Source: Acidimicrobiales bacterium
GTDB lineage: Bacteria; Actinomycetota; Acidimicrobiia; Acidimicrobiales; RAAP-2
Direction: 5' to 3'
Assembly (NCBI GenBank): GCA_015478655.1
Contig: JADMIJ010000019.1
Span: forward strand, 1-56,956
DNA length: 56,956 nt
Shown one piece after another: positions 25,130 to 34,400 of the stretch. Under the pieces are notes generated by a model. The model made no database searches. It was given only the letters and a program-made list of their open reading frames with translations, and was not told the origin of the DNA. The number at the start of each line of letters is the position of its first letter. The first letter of the stretch is position 1. A program made the translations under genes and the position numbers.

Positions 25130-28100
25130 CTACCAGTTTGCTGCGTCCGCACAACCCAGTCGCAGCGCCTGCTCGATGATTATCAGCAGATCGGCGTCGT
25201 CGGCGACACCACGCAGCTGGGGAACTACTTCGCTCAATTCGTGGCCGCCCCAGAATGGCGTCTGAGTACCGCGCAGCAGGTGTGCGAGAAGGGTGGCAAA
25301 GAGCTTGGGTGCCCGATCCACTCGTCCTCTCAACTGATGAAGGGTGTGGGCATGCTCGTCGAATCCAGCCGATTGGGCAGTCGCCCGGGCCACGCCCTCG
25401 GCAATTGATCTGTCAAGTTGGACGACCCAGGCCGCCATGGCTGACGCCTCCTCGAACGTCATCTGCACCGGAATACTGTTCAGACGATCTTGCCAGTACT
25501 GCTGCATCCATCGGTTCCATTGATGCTCTACCGCTTCCGATGGAATTTGGCTGAGGATCCAGCCGACCTGTTTCATCCACTCGACGCGGTCGCCCGCCTC
25601 AAGAGATGTGGTGAGGGTGCGGATCCATGAAAGCGTCGCCACGTCGCTGTTGATTGTCACGGAGGCCAAATGAGAGTACAGCCCACGCCGGGCTTCCTCT
25701 CGCAGCGGCCCGATGTGATTTGCCGCTGCCAAGTAGAGGTCCAAGAGGCCTTCGCCGAGAAGCTGATCGTTGAAGCGACCCCCGATCAGAAAGCCGTCCC
25801 ACGCGCGTCGAGCTCGGGCCGGCGTCTCCCAGTCGAAGAGGGGCAACACGTGGGCCTCAGCCCATTCCCGGTCGGCAAGGAAGAAGAACAAAAGGTCGCG
25901 TGCCAGCACGACCTCGGCCATGGCCGTACGGTCGTCGCCACCGGCCAGCATCTCCTCGAGGGGAGCCCGGCATTCGGGGCTCAGCCCGCTCCAACTATCC
26001 CCGGCAGTTCGCCAGTCACCAGCTACGGCACCGACCCAGAACATCGCTAGTCGTCCCGGAGCAGTGTTGATCGCCTGATCGAGCCAGTCATCCCGGTCAG
26101 GATCGGCCGTCTCGTCCTCCATGGTGGCCCACAGCTGGGTGGCCAGGCGTCGGGCACCGGCATGCCGATGCCATTGAGTCGGGTTGGCCTCACCTTGGAC
26201 CCTCTCGTACAACAAGCGAGATAGATCATCTATGACAGCCGCGAGGTCGATTCCGGCCATACGGTCGAGAATCTCCTCGGCGACCTCCCAGTCCACCGAA
26301 GAGCTGGCCCACCCACGGATCACGCTGCGGACGACGTCGGGGTGGTCCCCGCCGGTTGCATCGAGGATCACCAGCCCATCGCGTGGGTTCCCCCGCACCG
26401 CTTCGACCAGCACTCCGAGCGCGTCATTCCAGGTTGGACCTTCGAGGAGGAACGTGACGTCCTCATAGCGACGCAACTCTCCGATGGCAGCCGCCGGGTC
26501 GGCCGCAATCCGCTCGTGAAGATCGGCGACTGACATCGGAGGCCGAGGGCCGATCGATCCCGATTCTGACCACATGTGGAGATCGATGTGCGGCCCTTCA
26601 ACGAACTCCGGATGTTCCGCCCGCACCTCCGCCAGCGCCTCCTGCGCGCTCACCAGCTCCGGCGCATGTCGGTTGATCCACACCACCGTCTTGAACTGTT
26701 CGTAAGCGAGCGTGTCAGCGTCGGCGACGTCAGGCGGACCATTGGTCGCGTCGGCGACAAGGGCGTCGGCGACGGCGACATCGGCGGAACCAATAGCCAA
26801 CTCGATGAGACGGAAGACCTCGTGATGCAGCTGGTGGTCGTATAGCCAACCTGCCTGCTGAAGCCATGCGATCTTGGTAGTCGAATCGACATCCGTTCGC
26901 TCTGTCCAGCCATGTACTGCCAAACGTTGGAGCAGTGGTACCTCTGATTCGGCCCACGTCTCCAGCAGCGCCCTACCCAGTGCACTGCCGGCAACCAACA
27001 GGGACTCAAGACAATCGCGGGCAGCGTCAATCATCACATCGAAGGGGTTGTGGAACCCGTCCTGGGCGTGTGGCTCGATGGCTGAGCGCCTCCCGGAGAT
27101 CGGATCCCATGCGAGATTGGCCGAGCCGGTGGTCACCAGCAGGCCGTGTGCACTTCGCAGCTTGCGTTCCACCAGCGTGAGCATGACCGCGGCGGCCTCA
27201 GGCAAATTGGAGCGAAGGAGCGACTGCCACGCTTCCCTCAACTGATAGTCATCGCCAGAGAGTTCGACATCGAATCGCGGCTGTCCACTCGGCCCGGTCC
27301 AGTGATCGAACACCATCTTCGGTTCGGTCAGGTGGTCGAAGAGCAGAAGGATGAGTTCTCGATCATCGGGCCATTGGGAGGCGTTCAATGCGTACTCGAG
27401 CCACTGCTCTCCGCGGCCGGGGGAGTTCTCCATTAAGAGCACAACCCAAGGCCTGAGCCATTCCGGTCGCGATGAGCTGGATGAACTGGTGGCGTGGATT
27501 TGCTGACCGATCGCCGACCAGGCGAGAAACCCGAGAGTTCCACCAGCATCTCGGACGGTGGCGAGGGCCGTGCTCGAGAGACTCTCGTCCACGACGAACT
27601 CATGAGCGAACCACCACGCCAAGGCGCCCGCGCCTGCGTTGGACGGGGCCGAGGGATCAAAGATCCGTTGAAACTCCGGACGGCCTCCAGCCCAAGCAAG
27701 CCACTCTTCGCCTCGAGCAAGGTCGGCGAACAGCCGCACCTTGTCGGGGTCGGCGAACAGTGACTCCAGGTACGACGCCTCTTCCGGTACTTGAGATGGA
27801 GCAGTCGCCACCATTTCGGAGATTCGCTGCCGATGATCCAGTAGTCCCATCGATGCCAACGACGACCAACCCTCGATCGCATCCACCAGCGCGGCATGCG
27901 ATTCGTCCACAGCCTTGTAGCCGACTGGCTGGATTCCGAGCGATCTCCAATTCGGCGCGGTGGGGTCTGGCGTGAGCGCAAAACGCGGGGCACCGGTGCC
28001 TAACGATCGAGCGAGATACGTCATCACCACGTCACTGTGGCTGTAGCCGATGAACAGCACGGTGTACTCGCCAAACATTCGCTCGAGGAACCGGGATGCC

Positions 28101-28633
28101 CACGCGTCTCGGAGATACGCCCGTCCGAAATCTCGGTCGGTTACCACCAAGTGCTTCGGATCCTTGCGGAGATTCCCGTGGAGGCATACGACCCCGGAAA
28201 AGTCATCCCCCATGGGCAAGGCCGGGCCGATGTACTCGTCGAACTCGACTCCCTTCGCCGCCAGTTCCGTCGACAGGTGCAGGTCGTAGTTCGTCGTCAC
28301 AATTCGAGCCGCCGGTCCGGCTACTGACAAATCGGCGATCGCTCCGTGGAGTCGGTTGGGGACCGATGACTCGACTCCGATGCGGTTTTTCACTCGTAGC
28401 CGAACGTCGACCCCACCATCGGCCAGCCGTCCGAGCAGCAAGTCGGGATGATCGAGCTCTCGATCGCTTACCTCCACATTGGAGTCGGCGGCGATCTCGG
28501 CGGCGAGCATCCTGAAATCAGGTAGATCGGACGGCGCATCCCGAGATGCGCCCGCGCCAATAAAGAGAACCAGAGTGCCTTTGCGCTGCGCCTCGATCAC
28601 CGCTTCGGGAAAGTCAACCTCTCGAATCCACAT
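25130..28633 (-). CDS. Large SIR2-domain defence protein
   Basis: A 1167-aa protein. The N-terminal SIR2-like NADase domain shows LVLFIGAGASRDAP near residue 22, IVTTNYD near 118, CLHGNL near 150 and LFIGYSHSD near 193; these hold the Asn and His needed for NAD cleavage. The remaining 900 residues are mainly helical with many Trp and acidic residues, probably a sensor of repeat type. Size and layout match defence-associated sirtuins (DSR1/DSR2 type), which deplete NAD on infection. ATG 28633 has AGGA 5 nt upstream. It faces against the ardC and ssb genes and separates them, as a later insertion would. Confidence 0.83.
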   Translation of the reverse strand: MWIREVDFPEAVIEAQRKGTLVLFIGAGASRDAPSDLPDFRMLAAEIAADSNVEVSDRELDHPDLLLGRLADGGVDVRLRVKNRIGVESSVPNRLHGAIADLSVAGPAARIVTTNYDLHLSTELAAKGVEFDEYIGPALPMGDDFSGVVCLHGNLRKDPKHLVVTDRDFGRAYLRDAWASRFLERMFGEYTVLFIGYSHSDVVMTYLARSLGTGAPRFALTPDPTAPNWRSLGIQPVGYKAVDESHAALVDAIEGWSSLASMGLLDHRQRISEMVATAPSQVPEEASYLESLFADPDKVRLFADLARGEEWLAWAGGRPEFQRIFDPSAPSNAGAGALAWWFAHEFVVDESLSSTALATVRDAGGTLGFLAWSAIGQQIHATSSSSSSRPEWLRPWVVLLMENSPGRGEQWLEYALNASQWPDDRELILLLFDHLTEPKMVFDHWTGPSGQPRFDVELSGDDYQLREAWQSLLRSNLPEAAAVMLTLVERKLRSAHGLLVTTGSANLAWDPISGRRSAIEPHAQDGFHNPFDVMIDAARDCLESLLVAGSALGRALLETWAESEVPLLQRLAVHGWTERTDVDSTTKIAWLQQAGWLYDHQLHHEVFRLIELAIGSADVAVADALVADATNGPPDVADADTLAYEQFKTVVWINRHAPELVSAQEALAEVRAEHPEFVEGPHIDLHMWSESGSIGPRPPMSVADLHERIAADPAAAIGELRRYEDVTFLLEGPTWNDALGVLVEAVRGNPRDGLVILDATGGDHPDVVRSVIRGWASSSVDWEVAEEILDRMAGIDLAAVIDDLSRLLYERVQGEANPTQWHRHAGARRLATQLWATMEDETADPDRDDWLDQAINTAPGRLAMFWVGAVAGDWRTAGDSWSGLSPECRAPLEEMLAGGDDRTAMAEVVLARDLLFFFLADREWAEAHVLPLFDWETPARARRAWDGFLIGGRFNDQLLGEGLLDLYLAAANHIGPLREEARRGLYSHLASVTINSDVATLSWIRTLTTSLEAGDRVEWMKQVGWILSQIPSEAVEHQWNRWMQQYWQDRLNSIPVQMTFEEASAMAAWVVQLDRSIAEGVARATAQSAGFDEHAHTLHQLRGRVDRAPKLFATLLAHLLRGTQTPFWGGHELSEVVPQLRGVADDADLLIIIEQALRLGCADAANW

Positions 28634-28713
28634 CAGATCCTGAGGATACGTCCCCGGACATCGCTCAGCTTCTCTAGTCGCACGCCGTAGAAATTGGGCC
28701 GGGCATTTTGTCA

Positions 28714-28988
28714 CGGATCGGTCGATCCGCCCCCTCTATTCGATCTCCTGTCGAATTCACACCGTCCCCTTGGCCGTCAAGGTCGACGCTCCGAGGCGCC
28801 GGCTCGGACGGTGACCCTCCGGGTCGGCTCGTTCCTCGCCTTACCTTCCGGCCTTCGCTTCTCACTCTCGCAGTGCTCGCTCCCTTGACCGCCGGTGCCG
28901 GTGTGGGAAATCGGCGTTCACCGATTGATGTCGGGCCAAGCGGGGCGAAAAGCGCCCCACCCGGCATCAACCGAAAAGGAGAAACACC
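28714..28988 (+). promoter_or_regulatory. Leader repeat copy 3 (ssb)
   Basis: The block at 28794-28880 matches copies 1 and 2 closely (GGTGACCCTCCGGGTCGGCTC, then TCCGGCCTTCGC). A weaker hairpin CGGATCG-GT-CGATCCG (28714-28729) stands where the others have their 15-bp hairpin, and GGGGCG-AAAAG-CGCCCC precedes the ssb RBS. The upstream part has diverged, perhaps because the SIR2 gene was inserted beside it. Confidence 0.65.
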
Positions 28989-29396
28989 ATGGCAACCATC
29001 ACCGCAGTCACCGTGGCGGGCAATCTGACCCGCGATCCGGAGATCCGCTACACCCGGGAGGGCCAGGCCACCACGTCCCTGTCGGTCGCCGTCAATCGCC
29101 GGTGGCAGAACAAGGAGACGAAGGAGTGGGAGGAGTCAGTCTCGTTCCTCGACGTCGTCTGCTGGCGGGACCTGGCCGAGAACGTCGCCCTCAGCCTGAC
29201 CAAGGGCAGCCGGGTGCTCATCTCCGGTCGCCTGGAGCAGCGGAGCTGGGAGACCGATGACGGGGAGCGCCGGTCCAAGGTGGAGATTGTGGCCGACGAC
29301 ATCGGGGCAAGCCTCCGGTTCGCCACGACCGACGTCCACCGGGTCCACCGCCAGGCCGCTGACGACGACCAGAGCGCCGAGTCCACCCCGGTCTGA
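28989..29396 (+). CDS. ssb: Single-stranded DNA-binding protein
   Basis: A 135-aa SSB with a complete OB-fold (about residues 1-110: ITAVTVAGNLTRDPEIRYT, SFLDVVCWRDLAENVA, GSRVLISGRLEQRSWE). Chromosomal SSBs end in an acidic tip with Pro-Phe that recruits repair and replication proteins. This one ends AESTPV after a short acidic stretch and so lacks the tip. It would coat transferred ssDNA without recruiting host partners in the normal way. AAAGGAG lies before the ATG. Its leader links it to ardC and the acidic gene. Confidence 0.92.
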   Translation: MATITAVTVAGNLTRDPEIRYTREGQATTSLSVAVNRRWQNKETKEWEESVSFLDVVCWRDLAENVALSLTKGSRVLISGRLEQRSWETDDGERRSKVEIVADDIGASLRFATTDVHRVHRQAADDDQSAESTPV

Positions 29397-29411
29397 GCGC
29401 CTGGATGATCG

Positions 29412-29495
29412 AGCGGGCGGGGCCGGTGATCCGGTCCCGCCCGCTGGTCACGCGGTCCGAGCAGGCCCCCCGGGAGTGACTCTTCCCGGTGGGCC
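29412..29495 (+). terminator. Two strong hairpins between ssb and parB
   Basis: Hairpin 1 has 15-bp arms (29412-29426 and 29431-29445, loop TGAT) with one G-T pair. Hairpin 2 has 12-bp arms (29464-29475 and 29484-29495) with one mismatch. Neither has a T-run, so they may be attenuators or mRNA stabilisers and not intrinsic terminators of the classical type. Confidence 0.5.
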
Positions 29496-29540
29496 GACCC
29501 GGAGCACGAGGCCCCGGACGACACCAAGGAGAGAAACGCC

Positions 29541-31019
29541 ATGACAACAGCAATGCACGACAACGATTCCGCATCGGATGCGCCCACCGAGGCGGTGGCC
29601 GATCCCGAGGGCTGGCACCTTCGCCAGGTGGACCCCCGGGCGCTTCGGGACAACCCCGACAACGCCCGCCGACCGGAGCGGGACCGGGAGGGACTCGCCC
29701 CCTCCATCGCCACGCTCGGCATCCTCACCCCGCTGCTGGTGCGCACCACGGACACCGGGGAGCTGGTGCTGATCGCCGGGGAGCGCCGGAAGTACTCTGC
29801 GATTGCGGCCGGGCTGGCCACCATCCCCGTCTACGTGCGCAACGACCTGTCGCCGGTCCACCAGGTGGCCGGGATGCTGGTCGAGAACATCGGGCGGGAC
29901 GACCTCACCCCGATGGAGGAGGCCGTGGCCATCCAGCAACTGGCCGGGTTCGACGGTGTGACCCAGAAGGACATCACCGCCATGACCGGCATCAAGGCTG
30001 GAAAAGTCCGCCAGGCACTCATCGTGGCTTGCAGCGACGTCGCCACTGAGGTTGCCGGACGCTACGACCTGACCTTGGACCAGGCCGCCGTGGTGGCCGA
30101 GTTCGGGGACGACCCCGAAGCGGTCAAACTGCTCACTGCGGCAGCGGTCAAGCAGCCCGAGCAGTGGCCCCACGTGGTGGCCCGGCTTCGCCGGGAGCGG
30201 GACGACCGCAAGCGGCATGAGGCGGTGGTGGCCGAGCTCACCGGGTCCGGCTGTCCGGTTGTCGAGCTCGAGTCCGGCTACTGGCTTCCCGAGGGCGCCC
30301 GCTGGTTGGAGGACCTTCCATCCGTCAAGGGCAAAGCACTCACGGTGGCCAAGCACCGCACGTGCCCCGGCCATGCGGCGGCGGTGATCGAGTCCACCGA
30401 GGTCGAAGGCTACGAGGCCGCCTACCTCTGTCTCGACCCGATCGGGAATGGCCACGTCACCCTCGACGAGGGTGACGGAGAAATCCCAGGTCGGCCTGGT
30501 GCGGCTCAGTCGAGTGCCGGTCACGATTCGGGTGGCTGGACCGAGGAGCAGAAGGCCGAGCGCCGCCTGGTTGTCGCCAACAACAAAGCCTGGGACGCGG
30601 CCGAGGAAGTCCGGCTGGCCTTCGTCACCGAGCTTCTCCACCGGCGCAGCACCCCCAAGGGCACCCTCCGGTTCGTGACCGAGACGCTGCTGTCCGACCC
30701 GGGTGTCGCCACCTCCGGAGACGACCGGGACCTCGACAAGGTCCTCGGCCACCACGAACCCCGAGAGGGAGACTGGTGGGCACGACCGGCGGCCATCGCA
30801 CTGTTGGAGCAGGCCACCCCGGATGCCAGGCTGCCGATGCTCCTGCTGGCGCAGGTTGTGGGCGGTATCGAAGCCACCACCGGGCGCTCCTCCTGGCGCA
30901 CGCCGAGTGGACGCCTGGCCCGGTACTTCTCGTATCTGGAGTCGGTCGGTTACGGGATCTCCGACGTCGAGCGGATCGTCTTCGGAGAGGAGGGTGCCGG
31001 ATCGACCGACGCCGCCTGA
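29541..31019 (+). CDS. parB: ParB/RepB-like partition-type protein
   Basis: A 492-aa protein. Residues 25-125 form the ParB/sulfiredoxin-like N-domain (LRDNPDNARR, LIAGERRKYSAIAAGL, VENIGRDDLTPMEEA). A helical HTH region follows (TQKDITAMTGIKAGKVRQAL). The C-terminal half resembles no domain I recognise. No ParA partner is adjacent; TadZ is the only other MinD/ParA-like ATPase here. It may act in replication or stability of the circular form or as a regulator. AAGGAGAG precedes the ATG. A perfect palindrome of the repeat motif is embedded at 30455-30477. A strong terminator follows. Confidence 0.8.
   Translation: MTTAMHDNDSASDAPTEAVADPEGWHLRQVDPRALRDNPDNARRPERDREGLAPSIATLGILTPLLVRTTDTGELVLIAGERRKYSAIAAGLATIPVYVRNDLSPVHQVAGMLVENIGRDDLTPMEEAVAIQQLAGFDGVTQKDITAMTGIKAGKVRQALIVACSDVATEVAGRYDLTLDQAAVVAEFGDDPEAVKLLTAAAVKQPEQWPHVVARLRRERDDRKRHEAVVAELTGSGCPVVELESGYWLPEGARWLEDLPSVKGKALTVAKHRTCPGHAAAVIESTEVEGYEAAYLCLDPIGNGHVTLDEGDGEIPGRPGAAQSSAGHDSGGWTEEQKAERRLVVANNKAWDAAEEVRLAFVTELLHRRSTPKGTLRFVTETLLSDPGVATSGDDRDLDKVLGHHEPREGDWWARPAAIALLEQATPDARLPMLLLAQVVGGIEATTGRSSWRTPSGRLARYFSYLESVGYGISDVERIVFGEEGAGSTDAA
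30455..30477. repeat. Palindromic form of the GGGTGACG repeat inside parB
   Basis: CGTCACCCTCG-A-CGAGGGTGACG is a perfect 11-bp inverted repeat around one central base. It joins two copies of the repeat found before the transfer operons, head to head, within codons for HVTLDEGDGE. Confidence 0.7.
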
Positions 31020-31038
31020 GCCTCGCCAGGTTGCCCGC

Positions 31039-31073
31039 CAACGATGCCCCGGCTTCGAGCCGGGGCATCGTTG
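31039..31073 (+). terminator. Intrinsic-type terminator after parB
   Basis: Perfect 15-bp stem (31039-31053 and 31059-31073) with loop TTCGA, starting 19 bp after the parB stop. A T-run is absent but TTG-TGT follows. It should isolate the relaxase promoter from the parB transcript. Confidence 0.75.
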
Positions 31074-31170
31074 TGTCCGAGGACGGATCCCTGTGCGCCC
31101 GGTCCCGCCTCCCCTTGTCCCTCCCTCAGCTACCCGGACAGGTGTCGTCTGTGCCACCGGCGATCGAGGC

Positions 31171-31305
31171 GGTCACGTCGGGCATTGAGCCCGCCATGAC
31201 CGCCGACGAGACACACGCAGGTCGGCTCCGCCAGAGCGGTACGAATCATCCACACATCTGCATCATCGGATGCCGCTGCCGCATATTCGATTGGATGCGT
31301 ATTCG
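31171..31305 (+). other. Candidate oriT region
   Basis: The gap 31074-31427 before the relaxase has no gene. It holds an inverted repeat at 31171-31201 (GGTCA, CGGGC, loop, GCCCG, TGACC), a small hairpin GCATC-ATCG-GATGC near 31260, and direct repeats GCATATTCG (31281-31289) and GCGTATTCG (31297-31305) in AT-richer DNA. TGCGTATT at 31296-31303 resembles the start of the R388 nick region as I remember it. Position just upstream of a MOBF relaxase gene is normal for oriT. The assignment is inference. Confidence 0.4.
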
Positions 31306-31349
31306 TTGGCGGGTCCCGTTGCGCCGTGTGACCAGGCAGTCATCGGTGA

Positions 31350-31385
31350 GGGTGACATTCAAGGTGACGTCGATCCGGACCATGG
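31350..31385 (+). promoter_or_regulatory. GGGTGACGT pair C before the relaxase
   Basis: GGGTGACAT at 31350-31358 and AGGTGACGT at 31362-31370, 12-bp register, followed by CGATCCGGACCATGG. The stretch GGTGACGT, one variable base and GATCCGGACCATGG is shared with the T4SS operon head at 46878-46901 (minus strand). It lies about 60 bp before the relaxase start. Confidence 0.7.
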
Positions 31386-31427
31386 ACCAATGGATCGATC
31401 TCCGGATGCCCCTCGGAGAGCGCTGCG

Positions 31428-34400
31428 ATGCTCTCGATAGGGCGGCTCGGCACCGCCGGCGGCGCCGACTACTACTTGGACAAGGTCGCCAACAGCGTTG
31501 ACGACTACTACCTCGGTCGGGGCGAGGCGCCCGGTCAGTGGATCGGAGCGCCGTCTGCACAACTCGGGCTTGTCGGTCAGGTCGATGCGCAAACCCTCCG
31601 AAACCTGCTGGCCGGCACCTCCGCCTCCGGAGAGAGCCGGGGCGTGCAGCTTCGTCCGGAGCGACGCCCCGGCTACGACCTGACCTTCTCGGCCCCCAAG
31701 GGCGTCTCCCTGCTCTGGGCGCTCGGCCCTGGAGACGTACCCGGAACCATCTCCGATGCCCACGACCGCGCCGTGGTCGCTGTGCTCGACCACCTATCCA
31801 AAGAAGCTTGCTATGCCCGCAGAGGACGTGACGGGAAGCAGCTCATCGAGGCCGATGGCTACATCGGGGCGGCATTCCGGCACCGAACCAGTCGGGCCGG
31901 CGACCCCCAGCTCCACACCCACGTCGTCGTTCCCAACCTGGTCCAAGGATCCGACGGCCGGTGGTCTGCCCCTGATGGGAGGCACCTCTACCAATGGCAG
32001 AAGGTTGCCGGCACTCTCTACCAGTCCGCGCTCAGGGCCGAACTCGCACCGCTCGGCCTCGCCTGGGACGTCCGGCGCAACGGTCTGAGCGAGGTGCGGG
32101 ACATCCCGAAGACGGTGCTTCGGATGTTCTCCAAGCGGCGGTTGGACATCGAGCAGGCGATGGAGCAGCGGGGAAGCATGTCGTCGGCAGGCGCGGCGAA
32201 GGCGGCGCTCGCCACCCGGCCAAGGAAGCCGGCCTCTGGCGTTGCCGTCGACGTACTGCGAGAGGGATGGGTGGAGCAGCTCGCCACGATCGGCATCCCG
32301 GACGGAGCGGGCGGCACCCGGCCAGCCGGTGTCGACGACCTGACCGCTGCCCTTGGGGGTGAAGTACCCACCGGACCCAAGCCCACAGAAGTCGAGGAGA
32401 TCTTTCGGGTTCTGGCGGGGGAGCAGGGAGTCTCGCTCGACGACTGGGAGATCGACGAGCACCATCTCTCGGACACCGGTGCCCCCGGTACCCGGGTGCT
32501 GCCCGTCACCCTGCTCGGATCGAACTTCTCCCGACGAGACGCCATCAGTGCGGTGGCCAGGGCATTCGACGTCACCCCCGAGGAGGCAGCGGCGCTGACG
32601 GCCAGGTTCCTCGATCGGGAGGGAGTGGTGCGGGTCCTCGCCGATCCCGGTGCCGGCACCGAGCACATCCGGACCCGGACCGGCCTCGTCGTCCCGGCCA
32701 CGAGCGGCGACCGGCGGTATACGACCACCGAGTTACTGGCCGCCGAGCAGCGGATCGTGCGTTCGGCCACCGGCCGCGTCGGTGCAGCGACGGCCCAGGT
32801 GGGAGCGGCCACGGTCGACAATGTCCTCGAACGCCACGCCCACCTGGACGGCGAACAGGCCCAGGGGGTCCGGCAACTTCTCACCTCGGGCAACGGCTAC
32901 GACCTGGTAATCGGGCAGGCCGGAACCGGCAAGTCGACCATGCTCGGAGCCGCCCGGGTGGGCTGGGAGGATGCCGGCTTCCGGGTCATCGGCACCGCGG
33001 TGGCAGCCAGGACGGCCGCCGATCTCGAGAGAGGTACTGGCATCCCCAGCTCTTCACTGACCCAACTACTGGCCGATCTCCGCGAGGGCGGTGGGCTGAC
33101 CTCCCGGCACGTGATTGTCGTGGACGAGGCCTCCATGGTGGGGACACGCCCGCTCGACCAGCTCCGCTCCTACGTCGACGGTGCCGGGGCCAAGCTGGTC
33201 CTCGTCGGCGACAACCGCCAGCTGTCCTCCATCGACGCCGGCGGGGCGCTGCGCACCCTGTCCGCCGAACTAGGTGACCACGTCGTCACCCTCACCACCA
33301 ACCGCCGCCAGGCCGGCGCCGACCAGCAGTGGGAGCGAGATGCCCTCGCTGCCCTGCGGGAGGGAAACGTCACCCCGGCCGTCACCGCCTATGCCGAGCA
33401 GGGCCGGGTGACCATCGCCGGCACCATTGACGAAGCCCGGCATCACATTGTCGAGGATTGGTGGGCGGTTCACCGTGACCACACGACCCGTGAACACACG
33501 ACCGCCATCCTGGCCATCCGGCGGTCTGATGTTGAGGCGTTGAACGACATGGTCCGGGCCCGGCGCCAGGCAGCCGGTGAACTGGGCGAGGAGCTCAGGA
33601 TCGGCGCCAAGGCATTCAGCGTGGGGGACAGGGTCATCTTCCAGAAGAACCAGCGGGTGCCGGCCGCAGAACTCGGTGGTGCGCCCGCACTGCTCAGGCT
33701 CCGCAACGGCACGTTCGGCACAGTTGTGGCGGTCACGGCACCAACGAAGAATGCGCCAACGGACAACACTCTCACCAGGGAGGGTGACGTTCGCCGAACC
33801 CAGGGTGACGTTGCCGGCGACATCGAGGATGATGCCCGCGCCCAACTGACGGGGTCGCTGGTCGTCCAGCTCGACGACGGGAGTCGAGCCGTTCTCCCCC
33901 GCAGCTACGCCGAGACCTCCACCAGCCTCGGATACGCCCTCACTGTCTTCCGTTCCCAGGGGATGACCGTGGATCACACCTTCGGCCTCGGTGGCGACAG
34001 CCTCTACCAGGAGGCCGGCTACACCCAGCTGTCCCGGGGCCGGCTGTCGAACAGTCTCTACGTCGCTTCACCGGAGAATCCGAGGTGGGAGATCGGCCAC
34101 CACGCCGACGACCTCACCCAGCGCGACGGCCTCCAATCCCTGGTCGACGCCCTGTCCCAGAACCGGGAGCAGACCATGGCCCGGGACCGACTGCCCACCT
34201 GGCCGACCGTGGCATCCGAAGACCTCGATGCCGCTTTCCGGGAGCATGCCTCCCTCGGCCAGTGGATCGCCGATCACGCTCCGGCCGATGTGACCCGTCA
34301 GCTGGCCGACGCCTACCTCCGACCCCTCGACACGTCGAGCGCCGCACAGTCCCTGCCCGGCGCCGATGACGACGTGAAGACCCTCCTCGCCGCACAAGGG

